Assembly: GCA_045046905.1 (NCBI GenBank)
Contig: JASFYU010000019.1
Coordinates: 13,013-77,012 of the forward strand
From: JASFYU01 sp045046905
Lineage (GTDB): Bacteria > Bacteroidota > Bacteroidia > Flavobacteriales > Flavobacteriaceae
Direction of reading: 5' to 3'
DNA: 64,000 bases
Each line of letters starts with the position of its first letter. Position 1 is the stretch's first letter. A model generated the notes under the pieces. It saw nothing but the letters and a program-made list of their open reading frames with translations, made no database searches and had not been told where the DNA came from. Below are positions 52,437-61,132 of this stretch, piece after piece. A program made the position numbers and the translations under genes.

Positions 52437-53764
52437 TTGAACATATTTTCAAGAACAAAGGAAAATAGCAGATCAGAATTAAATCTTTCGATTAGTACAC
52501 GTATCTTCTTTCCTTCTTTTTCATTGAGCATTTGGGTTATTTCCTGTAATTTATAATGATGAACACTTTTTCCGTTCACGGCCAAAATCACATCGCCTTC
52601 TTTGAGACCAGAAGTTTCGGCAGGGCTTCCTGCACGAATTCCCGACACTACAATCTCAGGAACCAAGCTCAATCTTGTTTGTGCCTCAAATAAAATTTGT
52701 ACATCGCCAAACGATCCTTTCTCACCATTTTCTACAATGCCCCTTGCATCGGAGATGCTTTCCGAAACATACCTCAGCCCATTATGCTGTAATTGTATAC
52801 CACTCATATCATACTGAAAGGGTATTTTAAAATTTCTATTTTTCCGAAACGTGATTTTATTGTTGGGGTAGTCAAAAACAATGTCGAATCGCTTTAACAC
52901 CTCACCACCCAAGCTTCCGTTCCTGTTTCCTAGGTTCATACTAGCACCAAAGGATTCCATATCAGGGAAAGCCGCTTTGGCATTTTTCAGTGTAAAACGC
53001 CCTATCTTGATACTATTGACCATAGTACGCTTTCCAAAGATATTACCGCTCAATCCCCTTCCAAGAAAATCATCATAACTTTTATCAGGTATTTCGATAT
53101 TCTCATCTTCAAAAAGCCATATAGAATCACTACTTCCGGTATCCAATAACATTTTAACTGGTACTTTGGCCTTATTGCTCAAATAAACCGTGCCATTTAT
53201 ATAGGCCTTCTTTTTGATGATTTGCAGCGGCAGTGTTTCATCCTTTTTACTATTTTTATATTGATAAAATTCAGGATCATAAAATTTAATGATATTGGAT
53301 CCATAATTGATTTTTACAACAAAATCGCGAAACAGGCCATACCCAATTATACCGTGTACAGGAATTCCTAAACTAGGAGAAAAGTTCAGACTTTTATCCA
53401 TCACCACATATAGTTGTTGATTTCTGTTCTCAACCCTGCCTATTTTGAAGAAATTGTTCCTTGAGCGAAGTGCCTGTATTGGCTCACCCTGTCCAAGACC
53501 TCGTATAGTTATCTTAGACACATTGTTTATTTGAATAGAATCTTGATCTGAAATATTAAAAAGAATTGGTCTGCCAACACCAGAATCCAAAATAAAAGAC
53601 AGCTCACTCCCATTTATCTCCATAGGAATAATAATGAGGTTATTGATAAGCTGAAATTTTACTTTTTGAAATTTTTGACCCTTCGCCAAATCGAAGCCTT
53701 GTGATATTCCAAAAACTGGAAAACACAATACAATTGCAATCAAAACCAGATAAAACCTTTTCAA
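52424..53764 (-). CDS. Retropepsin-like aspartyl protease with a PDZ domain
   Basis: 446 residues. A signal peptide (MKRFYLVLIAIVLCFPVFGISQG) is followed by two retropepsin-like halves: SFILDSGVGRPIL near residue 58 (DSG in place of DTG) and VKMLLDTGSSDSIWL near 205 (canonical DTG). A C-terminal PDZ domain (about 355-440) shows GIRAGSPAETSGLKEGDVILAVNGKS. Probably periplasmic or outer membrane. The last residues FKEKP and the stop are encoded in the arm of the terminator. Confidence 0.87.
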   Translation of the reverse strand: MKRFYLVLIAIVLCFPVFGISQGFDLAKGQKFQKVKFQLINNLIIIPMEINGSELSFILDSGVGRPILFNISDQDSIQINNVSKITIRGLGQGEPIQALRSRNNFFKIGRVENRNQQLYVVMDKSLNFSPSLGIPVHGIIGYGLFRDFVVKINYGSNIIKFYDPEFYQYKNSKKDETLPLQIIKKKAYINGTVYLSNKAKVPVKMLLDTGSSDSIWLFEDENIEIPDKSYDDFLGRGLSGNIFGKRTMVNSIKIGRFTLKNAKAAFPDMESFGASMNLGNRNGSLGGEVLKRFDIVFDYPNNKITFRKNRNFKIPFQYDMSGIQLQHNGLRYVSESISDARGIVENGEKGSFGDVQILFEAQTRLSLVPEIVVSGIRAGSPAETSGLKEGDVILAVNGKSVHHYKLQEITQMLNEKEGKKIRVLIERFNSDLLFSFVLENMFKEKP

Positions 53765-54028
53765 CGTTCTTATTATTAAGTAATTGTCCTCTTAAATTTA
53801 CATTAATTCACTATTTAGAACCTAGTTATTTAACATAAAATCAACAGGAGGAGCAATCTGCCCCTGTACAAACCAGCGTGTAGGCAAGACAGGCTCAAGA
53901 GACGTTAAAAACTCTCTTAAAATCGCGATTACCCCCAGCTACAACTCGCCCCTCCTAGTAGGAATAAAGTCGTTTACTATTGCTTTGTCCGTCAGGTTTC
54001 CCCATTTTTGTGTAAAATCTACATACCC

Positions 54029-55219
54029 ATGCCATCAGTATCACGAAAAGGGCTTTCAATGCCCGAATCGCCTATTCGCAAACTGGTACCTTTCGCCGAG
54101 GCCGCAAAAAAGAAAGGGGTCAAGGTCATTCACCTTAACATTGGTCAACCCGATATAAAAACACCGAAAGCCGCTTTGGATGCCGTAAAAAACAACACCT
54201 TAGAAGTGCTAGAATATAGCAGAACAGAAGGCTCCGAAACCTATCGTAAAAAACTTGCTGCCTATTACGCCAAAAATGACATCATTGTCAAGGCCGAAGA
54301 TATTATCGTAACTACTGGGGGTTCTGAAGCACTTTCCTTTGTTATGGGTAGCATTGCCGATACGGCGGATGAAATCATAATCCCGGAGCCTTTTTATGCC
54401 AATTACAATGGTTTTGCGACCGCATTAGGTGTAATCATAGTTCCTGTAGTCTCACATATTGAAAATAACTTTGCTTTACCCCCTATTGAAGAGTTCGAAA
54501 AGCACATCACGCCAAAAACGAAAGCTATTCTTATCTGTAATCCCGGAAACCCAACAGGCTATCTCTACAGCAAGGAGGAAATACAGAAATTGGCCGCAAC
54601 GGTAAAAAAGCACAATTTATTCTTGATTGCAGACGAGGTGTATCGCGAGTTTATCTATGACGGCAAAGAACACTATTCAATACTGCAAGAACCTGGATTA
54701 GAGGAACACGCAATTATAGTCGATTCGGTTTCAAAGAGATATAGCATGTGTGGCGCACGAATAGGCTGCTTGGTCTCCAAGAACAAGGATATTATCAAAA
54801 CCGCTCTAAAATTTGCGCAGGCGCGTTTATCTCCACCAACGTATGCACAAATAGCCAGTGAGGCAGCCCTTGAAACACCTCAAAGTTATTTTGATGATGT
54901 AAAAAAAGAGTACGTAAAACGCAGAGACGTTCTTATTGAAGAATTGGAAAAAATCGACGGGATTACAATCGGTAGACCCCAAGGTGCTTTTTACTGTATC
55001 GCCGAACTGCCAATTAGCGACGCCGATGATTTCGCCCAGTGGCTTCTTGAAGATTTTAACTTGAACGGAGAGACCGTGATGGTCGCTCCAGCAGCAGGAT
55101 TCTATGCCACAAAAGGATTGGGTAAAAATCAAATACGCATCGCCTATGTCTTAGACAAAGAAAGTTTAAAGAGAGCTGTCGCCATACTAAAAGAAGCCTT
55201 GAAAAACTATATAGGTTAA
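54029..55219 (+). CDS. Pyridoxal-phosphate aminotransferase, class I/II (AspC-like)
   Basis: About 396 residues. PLP-binding blocks: HLNIGQPDIKTP near residue 35, TTGGSEALSF near 92, PGNPTGYLYSKEE near 165, DEVYREFIYDGKEH near 200, the PLP Lys in VDSVSKRYSMCGARIGC near 230, and RIAYVLDKESL near 380. Probably an aspartate or aromatic aminotransferase. The start MPSVSRKGLSMPE was preferred to a TTG 21 bases upstream. murB starts at the base where this gene ends (TAATG). Confidence 0.93.
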   Translation: MPSVSRKGLSMPESPIRKLVPFAEAAKKKGVKVIHLNIGQPDIKTPKAALDAVKNNTLEVLEYSRTEGSETYRKKLAAYYAKNDIIVKAEDIIVTTGGSEALSFVMGSIADTADEIIIPEPFYANYNGFATALGVIIVPVVSHIENNFALPPIEEFEKHITPKTKAILICNPGNPTGYLYSKEEIQKLAATVKKHNLFLIADEVYREFIYDGKEHYSILQEPGLEEHAIIVDSVSKRYSMCGARIGCLVSKNKDIIKTALKFAQARLSPPTYAQIASEAALETPQSYFDDVKKEYVKRRDVLIEELEKIDGITIGRPQGAFYCIAELPISDADDFAQWLLEDFNLNGETVMVAPAAGFYATKGLGKNQIRIAYVLDKESLKRAVAILKEALKNYIG

Positions 55220-56235
55220 TGAAAGTCTTAAAAAACATATCTCTTAAGCCCTACAATACTTTTGGCATAGATGCAAAGGCCGAATACTTTTGCCAGATCA
55301 ATAGCTTGAACGATCTTAGGGAAGCCCTACAGTATGATCGGCATCCTAATAAATACATCATCAGCGGCGGAAGCAACCTGCTTATCACTAAAGATATCAA
55401 TGCTTTGGTACTTCATATTAATTTAAAAGGAATAGAAGTGGTTTCAGAGGATCTTGACCATGTTTTTCTGAAGGTTATGGCCGGAGAAAATTGGCATCAA
55501 ATGGTACTATGGGCCTTGGAACAGAACTATGGCGGATTAGAAAACATGTCTTTGATTCCCGGTAATACCGGCACAGCACCCATTCAAAACATTGGGGCAT
55601 ACGGGGTAGAGCTAAAAGACATTTTTGAAGGCTGCGAGGCTATGGAGGTGAGTACGCTCAAGCTAAGGAAGTTCAGTAATGAAGATTGCCAATTCGGGTA
55701 TCGAGATTCCTATTTCAAGAATGATGGAAAAGGAAAGTATGTCATAACCTCGGCCACCTTTAAACTGACTAAACACGGTCACAAACTCAATATATCGTAT
55801 GGAACCATAGCGGACGAGCTAAAGAAAAACAATATTAACAAACCCACTATCAAAGACATTTCAAATGCTGTAGTGGCCATTCGAAAAAGTAAGCTACCCG
55901 ACCCTAAAGAATTAGGAAATAGTGGCAGTTTTTTCAAAAACCCTGTATTGACGGCCTCAAAATTCAATATATTTACTAGCAACCACCCAAACGCACCCTT
56001 TTATAAAACTTCTGAGGGTTCATACAAGATTCCTGCTGCCTGGCTCATTGAACAATGTGGTTTTAAGGGCCAGCGATATAAGAATACTGGTGTACACAAA
56101 GACCAAGCCTTGGTTTTAGTCAATTACGGCAAGGCTACAGGGGAAGAAATACTGAGTTTGGCACATACCATCATCGCCGAGGTGAAAAATAAATTCGGCA
56201 TTCAAATATCGCCCGAGGTAAATATAATTGAGTGA
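55219..56235 (+). CDS. murB: UDP-N-acetylenolpyruvoylglucosamine reductase
   Basis: Completes UDP-MurNAc formation for peptidoglycan. 338 residues, type I form. FAD-binding YIISGGSNLLITKD near residue 45, LSLIPGNTGTAPIQNIGAYGVELKD near 105-130, FGYRDSYFKNDGKGKYVI near 155, NSGSFFKNP near 232 and AAWLIEQCGFKGQR near 270 are characteristic. It overlaps the preceding aminotransferase by one base. Confidence 0.96.
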   Translation: MKVLKNISLKPYNTFGIDAKAEYFCQINSLNDLREALQYDRHPNKYIISGGSNLLITKDINALVLHINLKGIEVVSEDLDHVFLKVMAGENWHQMVLWALEQNYGGLENMSLIPGNTGTAPIQNIGAYGVELKDIFEGCEAMEVSTLKLRKFSNEDCQFGYRDSYFKNDGKGKYVITSATFKLTKHGHKLNISYGTIADELKKNNINKPTIKDISNAVVAIRKSKLPDPKELGNSGSFFKNPVLTASKFNIFTSNHPNAPFYKTSEGSYKIPAAWLIEQCGFKGQRYKNTGVHKDQALVLVNYGKATGEEILSLAHTIIAEVKNKFGIQISPEVNIIE

Positions 56236-56668
56236 GCTTCTATCAGAAGCATCAACATATTGAAGTAGTTTACACTTTTTTAAATCGGCTAAAAAATAAC
56301 CGTTTTGCCTCGGTATTTTGTTTTTTTCTTACTCCGAAGCTCTGCTATACAGTACTAAAAAGCCTTCATTAGGTGTAAAACCATTAAATTTCGCTTCAAT
56401 TAAAAAAAAATAATTCACCTCATTCTAAAAACTCTATTATTCGACAGAGGGGTTAAATACCCCCCGAAGAAAAGTCGACGGGGGCTATACCAAACCAAAC
56501 TAACCAAAACTAAATGTACAATTACCAGTTGCACATTTATCAATTAAAATTTTGAGATAACGCTAGTCCTAACAATCAATTTTATAAATTAGCGTTTAAA
56601 GCATATACGGCAAAAGACATTGCGTTGGATACTTTTACCCGGCATTTTTTCTAAAACTCAACTCACAT
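56236..56668. other. 433-bp intergenic region before the ECF sigma gene
   Basis: No ORF is supported. GCTTCT-ATC-AGAAGC just after murB is a small hairpin without a T-tail. CCCCCCG...CGACGGGGG near 56459-56483 is a G+C-rich inverted repeat. CGCTA...TAGCG (about 56561-56595) is another. GCGTTGGATACTTTTA (56623-56638) resembles a -7 box with one mismatch, 31 bases before the sigma gene ATG, so it is a plausible promoter region. Confidence 0.55.
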
Positions 56669-57232
56669 ATGAGCGCACTTCTTGAAAAGCATATTGTTGA
56701 ACTGCTTCAGGAACGAAATGAAAAGGCCATTTCTCTCTTGTACGAACACTATGGCAATACCCTCTATGGGGTAGCGTATAAGGTAGTACGCGATAGTGAA
56801 CTGGCACAAGATGTACTACAGGAAAGCTTTATAAAGATTTGGAAAAAATCAGACTCCTATGATTCTACCAAGGCGAAATTATTTACCTGGCTCTTTCGTA
56901 TTACCAGAAATACGGCAATAGATAAGTTAAGAAGTGTTAACACAAAAACAGATAAAGAAATCCAAATGGATGTTTCTGACGTATATAATTTAGGCGTCGA
57001 AAGTATTCGACCAGAGTTTATAGACGTCAAGGATAATCTGGGAAAAATAGAGGACAAATATCAAATTGTCCTCGAAGCCTTGTTTTTTCAAGGCATGACA
57101 CAACAAGAAGCAAGCGACGAGTTGAATATTCCCTTGGGTACTATTAAATCTCGATTGAAAATAGGTCTTAGAGAATTAAAGAAAATTTACGGCCCAACTA
57201 TGGTGCTTGCACTTGTATTAAATCTGTTATAA
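56669..57232 (+). CDS. ECF-type RNA polymerase sigma factor
   Basis: 187 residues. Region 2 ALLYEHYGNTLYGVAYKVVRDSELAQDVLQESFIKIWKKSDSYD and FRITRNTAIDKLRS for -10 recognition; region 4 QIVLEALFFQGMTQQEASDELNIPLGTIKSRLKIGLRELKKIYG near residue 130. The length and lack of region 3 are typical of ECF. The next gene encodes a membrane anti-sigma factor and overlaps by one base (TAATG). It should respond to an envelope signal. Confidence 0.95.
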   Translation: MSALLEKHIVELLQERNEKAISLLYEHYGNTLYGVAYKVVRDSELAQDVLQESFIKIWKKSDSYDSTKAKLFTWLFRITRNTAIDKLRSVNTKTDKEIQMDVSDVYNLGVESIRPEFIDVKDNLGKIEDKYQIVLEALFFQGMTQQEASDELNIPLGTIKSRLKIGLRELKKIYGPTMVLALVLNLL

Positions 57233-57990
57233 TGAAAGATAAAATAAAAATATTTTTAGATACCGACCTTCTTGAAAAGTATTTATTAGGAACAACTACC
57301 GATCAGGAGGTTTTACAGGTAGAGCGCTATATCGCAATGCACCCTGAAGTCAGGAAAACCTATGACGAGCTTCAGGAAAATTTGGAATCTTTTGCCAAGT
57401 TGCATGCTATAAAGACTCCTGAAGGCCTAAAGGAACGTATTCTGGCCAGGATCAAGGAGGATAATACCGGCAGAAAACAATTTTTCAGATATGCAGTGGC
57501 CGCGAGTATCGCCGCACTGATGTTCGCTGGAGCTTCTTATTTTTTCTGGGAACAAAATCAGAGCTTACAACAGGAAAATACCATGGTCTCCAATAAAATC
57601 AAGAACTTGGAAAAAACCATGAACGAACAATTGGAAGATGTACGTAACCAATTTATCGTCTTGAACAATCCACAGACCAAAAGATTCAATGTAAAAGGAA
57701 ACAAAAAGGCCAGAGAGCTAAAAGCGGTCGCCTATATAAATCCTGTAAAAAAGCTTTCATACATAAACGTACGCAAGTTGCCCAATTTACCAGAAGATCA
57801 GTGCTTTCAAATGTGGGCAGAGGTCAATGGAGAATTGATAAATTTAGGCATTATCGAAAAAGTGGTAGGGCAAGAAAAACTAATGGCACTTCCGTATGCA
57901 GAAAATGCTATCGGCTATATAACTATTGAGCCCAAGGGCGGCAATGTATCACCCTCAATAGAAAATATCGTAGCCAATATCCCCTATTAG
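57232..57990 (+). CDS. Anti-sigma factor with RskA-type C-terminus
   Basis: 252 residues. Cytoplasmic N-terminal part (about 1-85, with YLLGTTTDQEVLQVERYIAMHPEV) binds the sigma factor; one membrane helix near 86-104 (YAVAASIAALMFAGASYFFW); a coiled coil (NTMVSNKIKNLEKTMNEQLEDV); and a periplasmic RskA-like domain (FQMWAEVNGELINLGIIEKVVGQ, AIGYITIEPKGGN). No zinc-binding HxxxCxxC motif is present. Release would be by proteolysis or conformational change. Confidence 0.92.
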   Translation: MKDKIKIFLDTDLLEKYLLGTTTDQEVLQVERYIAMHPEVRKTYDELQENLESFAKLHAIKTPEGLKERILARIKEDNTGRKQFFRYAVAASIAALMFAGASYFFWEQNQSLQQENTMVSNKIKNLEKTMNEQLEDVRNQFIVLNNPQTKRFNVKGNKKARELKAVAYINPVKKLSYINVRKLPNLPEDQCFQMWAEVNGELINLGIIEKVVGQEKLMALPYAENAIGYITIEPKGGNVSPSIENIVANIPY

Positions 57991-58063
57991 ACAGGCCTAA
58001 AATTGAAAAGATTCAAAGCTATCTTCAGGGCTTTATTTTCGTATATTTACAAAAATTTCAAGC

Positions 58064-58273
58064 ATGAAGTTACTTTTACTGACCATTGGTTTACTAGCGC
58101 TAGCATTTACAGGTATTGCCATAAAAATTTGGTCGAAAAAAGATGGTGAGTTTGCTGGCACCTGTGCCAGTCAAAGTCCGTTTTTGAATCAAGATGGAGA
58201 AGCTTGTGGTATGTGTGGAAAATTACCGAATGAACAAGATTGCAAAAAGGATAACACACCCAAACTTCAATAG
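58064..58273 (+). CDS. Small membrane or exported Cys-rich protein
   Basis: 69 residues. An N-terminal hydrophobic helix MKLLLLTIGLLALAFTGIAI is followed by Cys 34, 48, 51 and 60, with the CGMC (CxxC) pair at 48-51. Short conserved proteins of this kind occur in Flavobacteriia; function unknown, possibly redox or metal related. It lies between two sigma factor genes, so it may belong to their regulon. TATATTTA (a near -7 box) precedes it. Confidence 0.75.
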   Translation: MKLLLLTIGLLALAFTGIAIKIWSKKDGEFAGTCASQSPFLNQDGEACGMCGKLPNEQDCKKDNTPKLQ

Positions 58274-58314
58274 GCTCCGATATTTGATTATTGCAATTCT
58301 AATCGCATACTCCA

Positions 58315-58872
58315 TTGAACAAAACTGAAAACCTTATTCATAGTATTATTGATAAAGCCAAGTCAGGCAATCAAATTGCTTTTAGTACTTTGCTAGATAC
58401 TTTTTGGAATGATGTATACGGATTTCAGTTAAAACGTACCCAGAACGAAAATGATGCCGAAGACATTACGATTCGGACTTTTTCAAAAGCCTTTGATAAG
58501 ATTAACTTGTATGACGACTCCTACGAGTTCAAAACCTGGTTGATTACCATTTCTAAAAATATACATGTCGACCTAGTTCGGAAAAGAAAAAGAAATTTGG
58601 AAACTGGTGGAAATAACGAAGCTATAATACGGGTACTCGACGATGCTCCTTCACCTGAAGACCGCTTGATTACAGAACAAAATTTGGCGGCACTTTTACA
58701 GCATATCAAAAAATTAAAGCCTCACTATCAAAAAGTCATTAACCTGAGGTATTTCAATGAATTGAGCTACGCCTCTATAGCCCAGGAACTCAATGAGCCC
58801 ATCAACAATATAAAAGTAAAATTACTAAGGGCAAAAAAATTACTGGCAGAGGTAATCAAAAACAAGAGCTAA
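58315..58872 (+). CDS. Second ECF-type sigma factor, TTG start
   Basis: 185 residues. Region 2: AFSTLLDTFWNDVYGFQLKRTQNENDAEDITIRTFSKAFDKINLYD and WLITISKNIHVDLVRKRKRN; region 4: YQKVINLRYFNELSYASIAQELNEPINNIKVKLLRAKKLL. A TAA lies 15 bases upstream in frame, there is no ATG or GTG before the domain and no Met inside region 2, so TTG at 58315 must be used. No anti-sigma gene follows directly; lipA is next. Confidence 0.9.
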   Translation: MNKTENLIHSIIDKAKSGNQIAFSTLLDTFWNDVYGFQLKRTQNENDAEDITIRTFSKAFDKINLYDDSYEFKTWLITISKNIHVDLVRKRKRNLETGGNNEAIIRVLDDAPSPEDRLITEQNLAALLQHIKKLKPHYQKVINLRYFNELSYASIAQELNEPINNIKVKLLRAKKLLAEVIKNKS

Positions 58873-59067
58873 GCCTGAAACCCCAAAGGAACAAGCCTAT
58901 TTACTGCCGAGAAAATACCCCTGACCCCCAATCCAAATATCACCAGACCCTTATCAGGTCAAAAGATTAAAAAATTGGATATCACTCACAAGGGTAAGTC
59001 TATAATAGGCGAAAAAAATATAAAAAAAAACAAAATAACCCTAACAAAACACTCCCCAATTTCTTAG

Positions 59068-59075
59068 TATATTTG
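59068..59075 (+). promoter_or_regulatory. -7 element of lipA
   Basis: TATATTTG, exact TAnnTTTG, 14 bases before the lipA ATG. No good TTG is at -33. The 217-base interval after the sigma gene holds nothing else clear. Confidence 0.5.
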
Positions 59076-59089
59076 TTTAAAATTTAACT

Positions 59090-59956
59090 ATGAGCGTAGA
59101 TAGTATAGCACCGCCGAAAGGAAAGCCCAAATGGATACGTGTTAAACTTCCGACCGGTAAAAAATATACCCAACTAAGGTCATTGGTCGATAAATATAAT
59201 CTGAATACTATATGTACTTCAGGCAGTTGTCCGAATATGGGTGAATGTTGGGGTGAGGGTACGGCCACATTTATGATTTTAGGAAATATATGTACCCGTT
59301 CCTGTGGTTTTTGTGGAGTAAAGACCGGACGACCCGAGGATATTGATTGGGCAGAACCCGAAAAAGTCGCTCGATCTATTAAAATAATGGGTATTAAACA
59401 TGCAGTCATTACTTCTGTCGACAGAGACGACCTCAAGGACATGGGCTCAATACTATGGGCAGAGACGATAAAGGCCATCCGCAGAATGAACCCCAACACG
59501 ACTATAGAAACTCTAATTCCTGATTTTCAAGGTATTGAAAGGCATTTAGACCGAATCATCGAAGTTGCTCCAGAGGTGGTCTCCCATAATATGGAAACCG
59601 TTAAAAGACTTACTCGAGAAGTAAGAATACAGGCCAAATACGAGAGAAGTCTCGAAACACTACGCTATTTAAGGCAAAGCGGTGTAAATCGAACAAAATC
59701 GGGAATAATGTTGGGCCTAGGTGAAAGAGAAGAAGAGGTAATACAGACCATGGAAGACCTGAGAAGTGTCAATGTCGACGTAATTACCATCGGACAGTAT
59801 CTTCAACCTTCGAAAAAACACTTGCCGGTGAAAGCATTTATTTTTCCTGAACAATTCAAAAAGTATGAAGAAATCGGACTTTCAATGGGCTTTAGGCATG
59901 TAGAAAGCGGTGCATTAGTACGTTCGTCTTATAAGGCTCATAAACATATCAATTGA
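59090..59956 (+). CDS. lipA: Lipoyl synthase
   Basis: Radical SAM enzyme that inserts two sulfurs into octanoyl groups. 288 residues. The auxiliary cluster motif CTSGSCPNMGEC (CX4CX5C) lies near residue 43, the radical SAM CTRSCGFC near 70, and GIMLGLGEREEEV near 206 and GQYLQPSKKHLPV near 235 are conserved. The C-terminal RSSY motif Ser is visible in SGALVRSSYKAH. Own promoter; function in lipoylation of pyruvate and oxoglutarate dehydrogenases. Confidence 0.97.
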   Translation: MSVDSIAPPKGKPKWIRVKLPTGKKYTQLRSLVDKYNLNTICTSGSCPNMGECWGEGTATFMILGNICTRSCGFCGVKTGRPEDIDWAEPEKVARSIKIMGIKHAVITSVDRDDLKDMGSILWAETIKAIRRMNPNTTIETLIPDFQGIERHLDRIIEVAPEVVSHNMETVKRLTREVRIQAKYERSLETLRYLRQSGVNRTKSGIMLGLGEREEEVIQTMEDLRSVNVDVITIGQYLQPSKKHLPVKAFIFPEQFKKYEEIGLSMGFRHVESGALVRSSYKAHKHIN

Positions 59957-60121
59957 TGTTTCAGAACATAGAAAAATGAATAATAGATATAAGACAGTTA
60001 GGTGAAAATGGTTTTTTTTGCTACTATCTACAATTTAGTCTTTGTTCTTTTATCTTTATTCTTGAGTTAAGAATCTCCGATAAAAATTTAATCTATACAT
60101 TCAAAAAGTAAATTTATTCTA

Positions 60122-61132
60122 TTGAAAAGGACGAATATAGGCATCAACGGTTTTGGCAGAATAGGTCGCACCTTGTTCAGGTTACTCAGTGAACAGCCCC
60201 ATATAAAAGTTATGGCGATAAATGATTTAGCCGATTCTAGAACGCTAAGTCATCTTTTAAAATACGACAGTCTTCATGGCGTGTATAAAGGCGAAATAAG
60301 CCATACCGATAGTGGTATCGTGGTAGACGAAAGAGAGATTGCCTTGCTCAATCACCCCTCCCCAAAAGATATCGACTGGTCAGCCCACAAAATTGACATT
60401 GTTATTGAATGCACGGGCAAGTTCAAGACAGCCGCTGCTTTAAACCATCATATAAGAAATGGGGCAAAAAAAGTGATTCTCTCGGCTCCTCCATCTGATG
60501 ATGCTATAAAAATGGTAGTCCTTGGCATAAATGAGTCTATCATTACCCGTGACGACCATATTATCTCAAATGCATCCTGTACTACAAATAATGCCGCCCC
60601 CATGATAAAAGTAATCAAGGACCTCTGCGGTATTGAACAAGCGTATATCACTACTATTCACTCCTACACATCAGATCAAAGCCTACACGACCAACCACAT
60701 CATGATTTAAGAAGGGCACGTGCTGCATCACAATCAATCATACCCACTACAACAGGCGCCGCCAAAGCACTGACGAATATTTTTCCTGAATTAGCCAATG
60801 CAATCGGAGGCTGTGGCATTCGCGTTCCGGTACCCAACGGGTCCTTAACCGATATCACTTTTAATGTCAAAAGGGAAACCAGTATTCAAGAAATTAATGA
60901 TACTTTTGAATATATTTCAAAAAATGAACTAAAAAACATACTTCATTATACGAAAGACCCTATAGTATCTATTGATATAAACAATAGTTGTTATTCTTGT
61001 ACGTTTGATTCTCAGATGACATCCTCAATTGGAAAAATGGTCAAAATAATAGGGTGGTATGATAATGAAACAGGATATAGTAGCAGAATTATAGACCTCA
61101 TCAATTTATTGATTAACAACCTATACGTTTGA
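60122..61132 (+). CDS. gap: Glyceraldehyde-3-phosphate dehydrogenase (type I), TTG start
   Basis: 336 residues. NAD-binding IGINGFGRIGRTLFRLL begins at residue 6; INDLADSRTLSHLLKYDS follows. The catalytic Cys is in ISNASCTTNNAAP near residue 157 and the His in TTIHSYTSDQ near 182; LRRARAASQSIIPTTTGAAKA near 200 is typical of the GapB/GapA-like branch. The frame has a stop 30 bases upstream with no ATG/GTG, so TTG is the start, and no later Met could keep the Rossmann fold. Its stop overlaps the TTG start of the next gene. Confidence 0.93.
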   Translation: MKRTNIGINGFGRIGRTLFRLLSEQPHIKVMAINDLADSRTLSHLLKYDSLHGVYKGEISHTDSGIVVDEREIALLNHPSPKDIDWSAHKIDIVIECTGKFKTAAALNHHIRNGAKKVILSAPPSDDAIKMVVLGINESIITRDDHIISNASCTTNNAAPMIKVIKDLCGIEQAYITTIHSYTSDQSLHDQPHHDLRRARAASQSIIPTTTGAAKALTNIFPELANAIGGCGIRVPVPNGSLTDITFNVKRETSIQEINDTFEYISKNELKNILHYTKDPIVSIDINNSCYSCTFDSQMTSSIGKMVKIIGWYDNETGYSSRIIDLINLLINNLYV

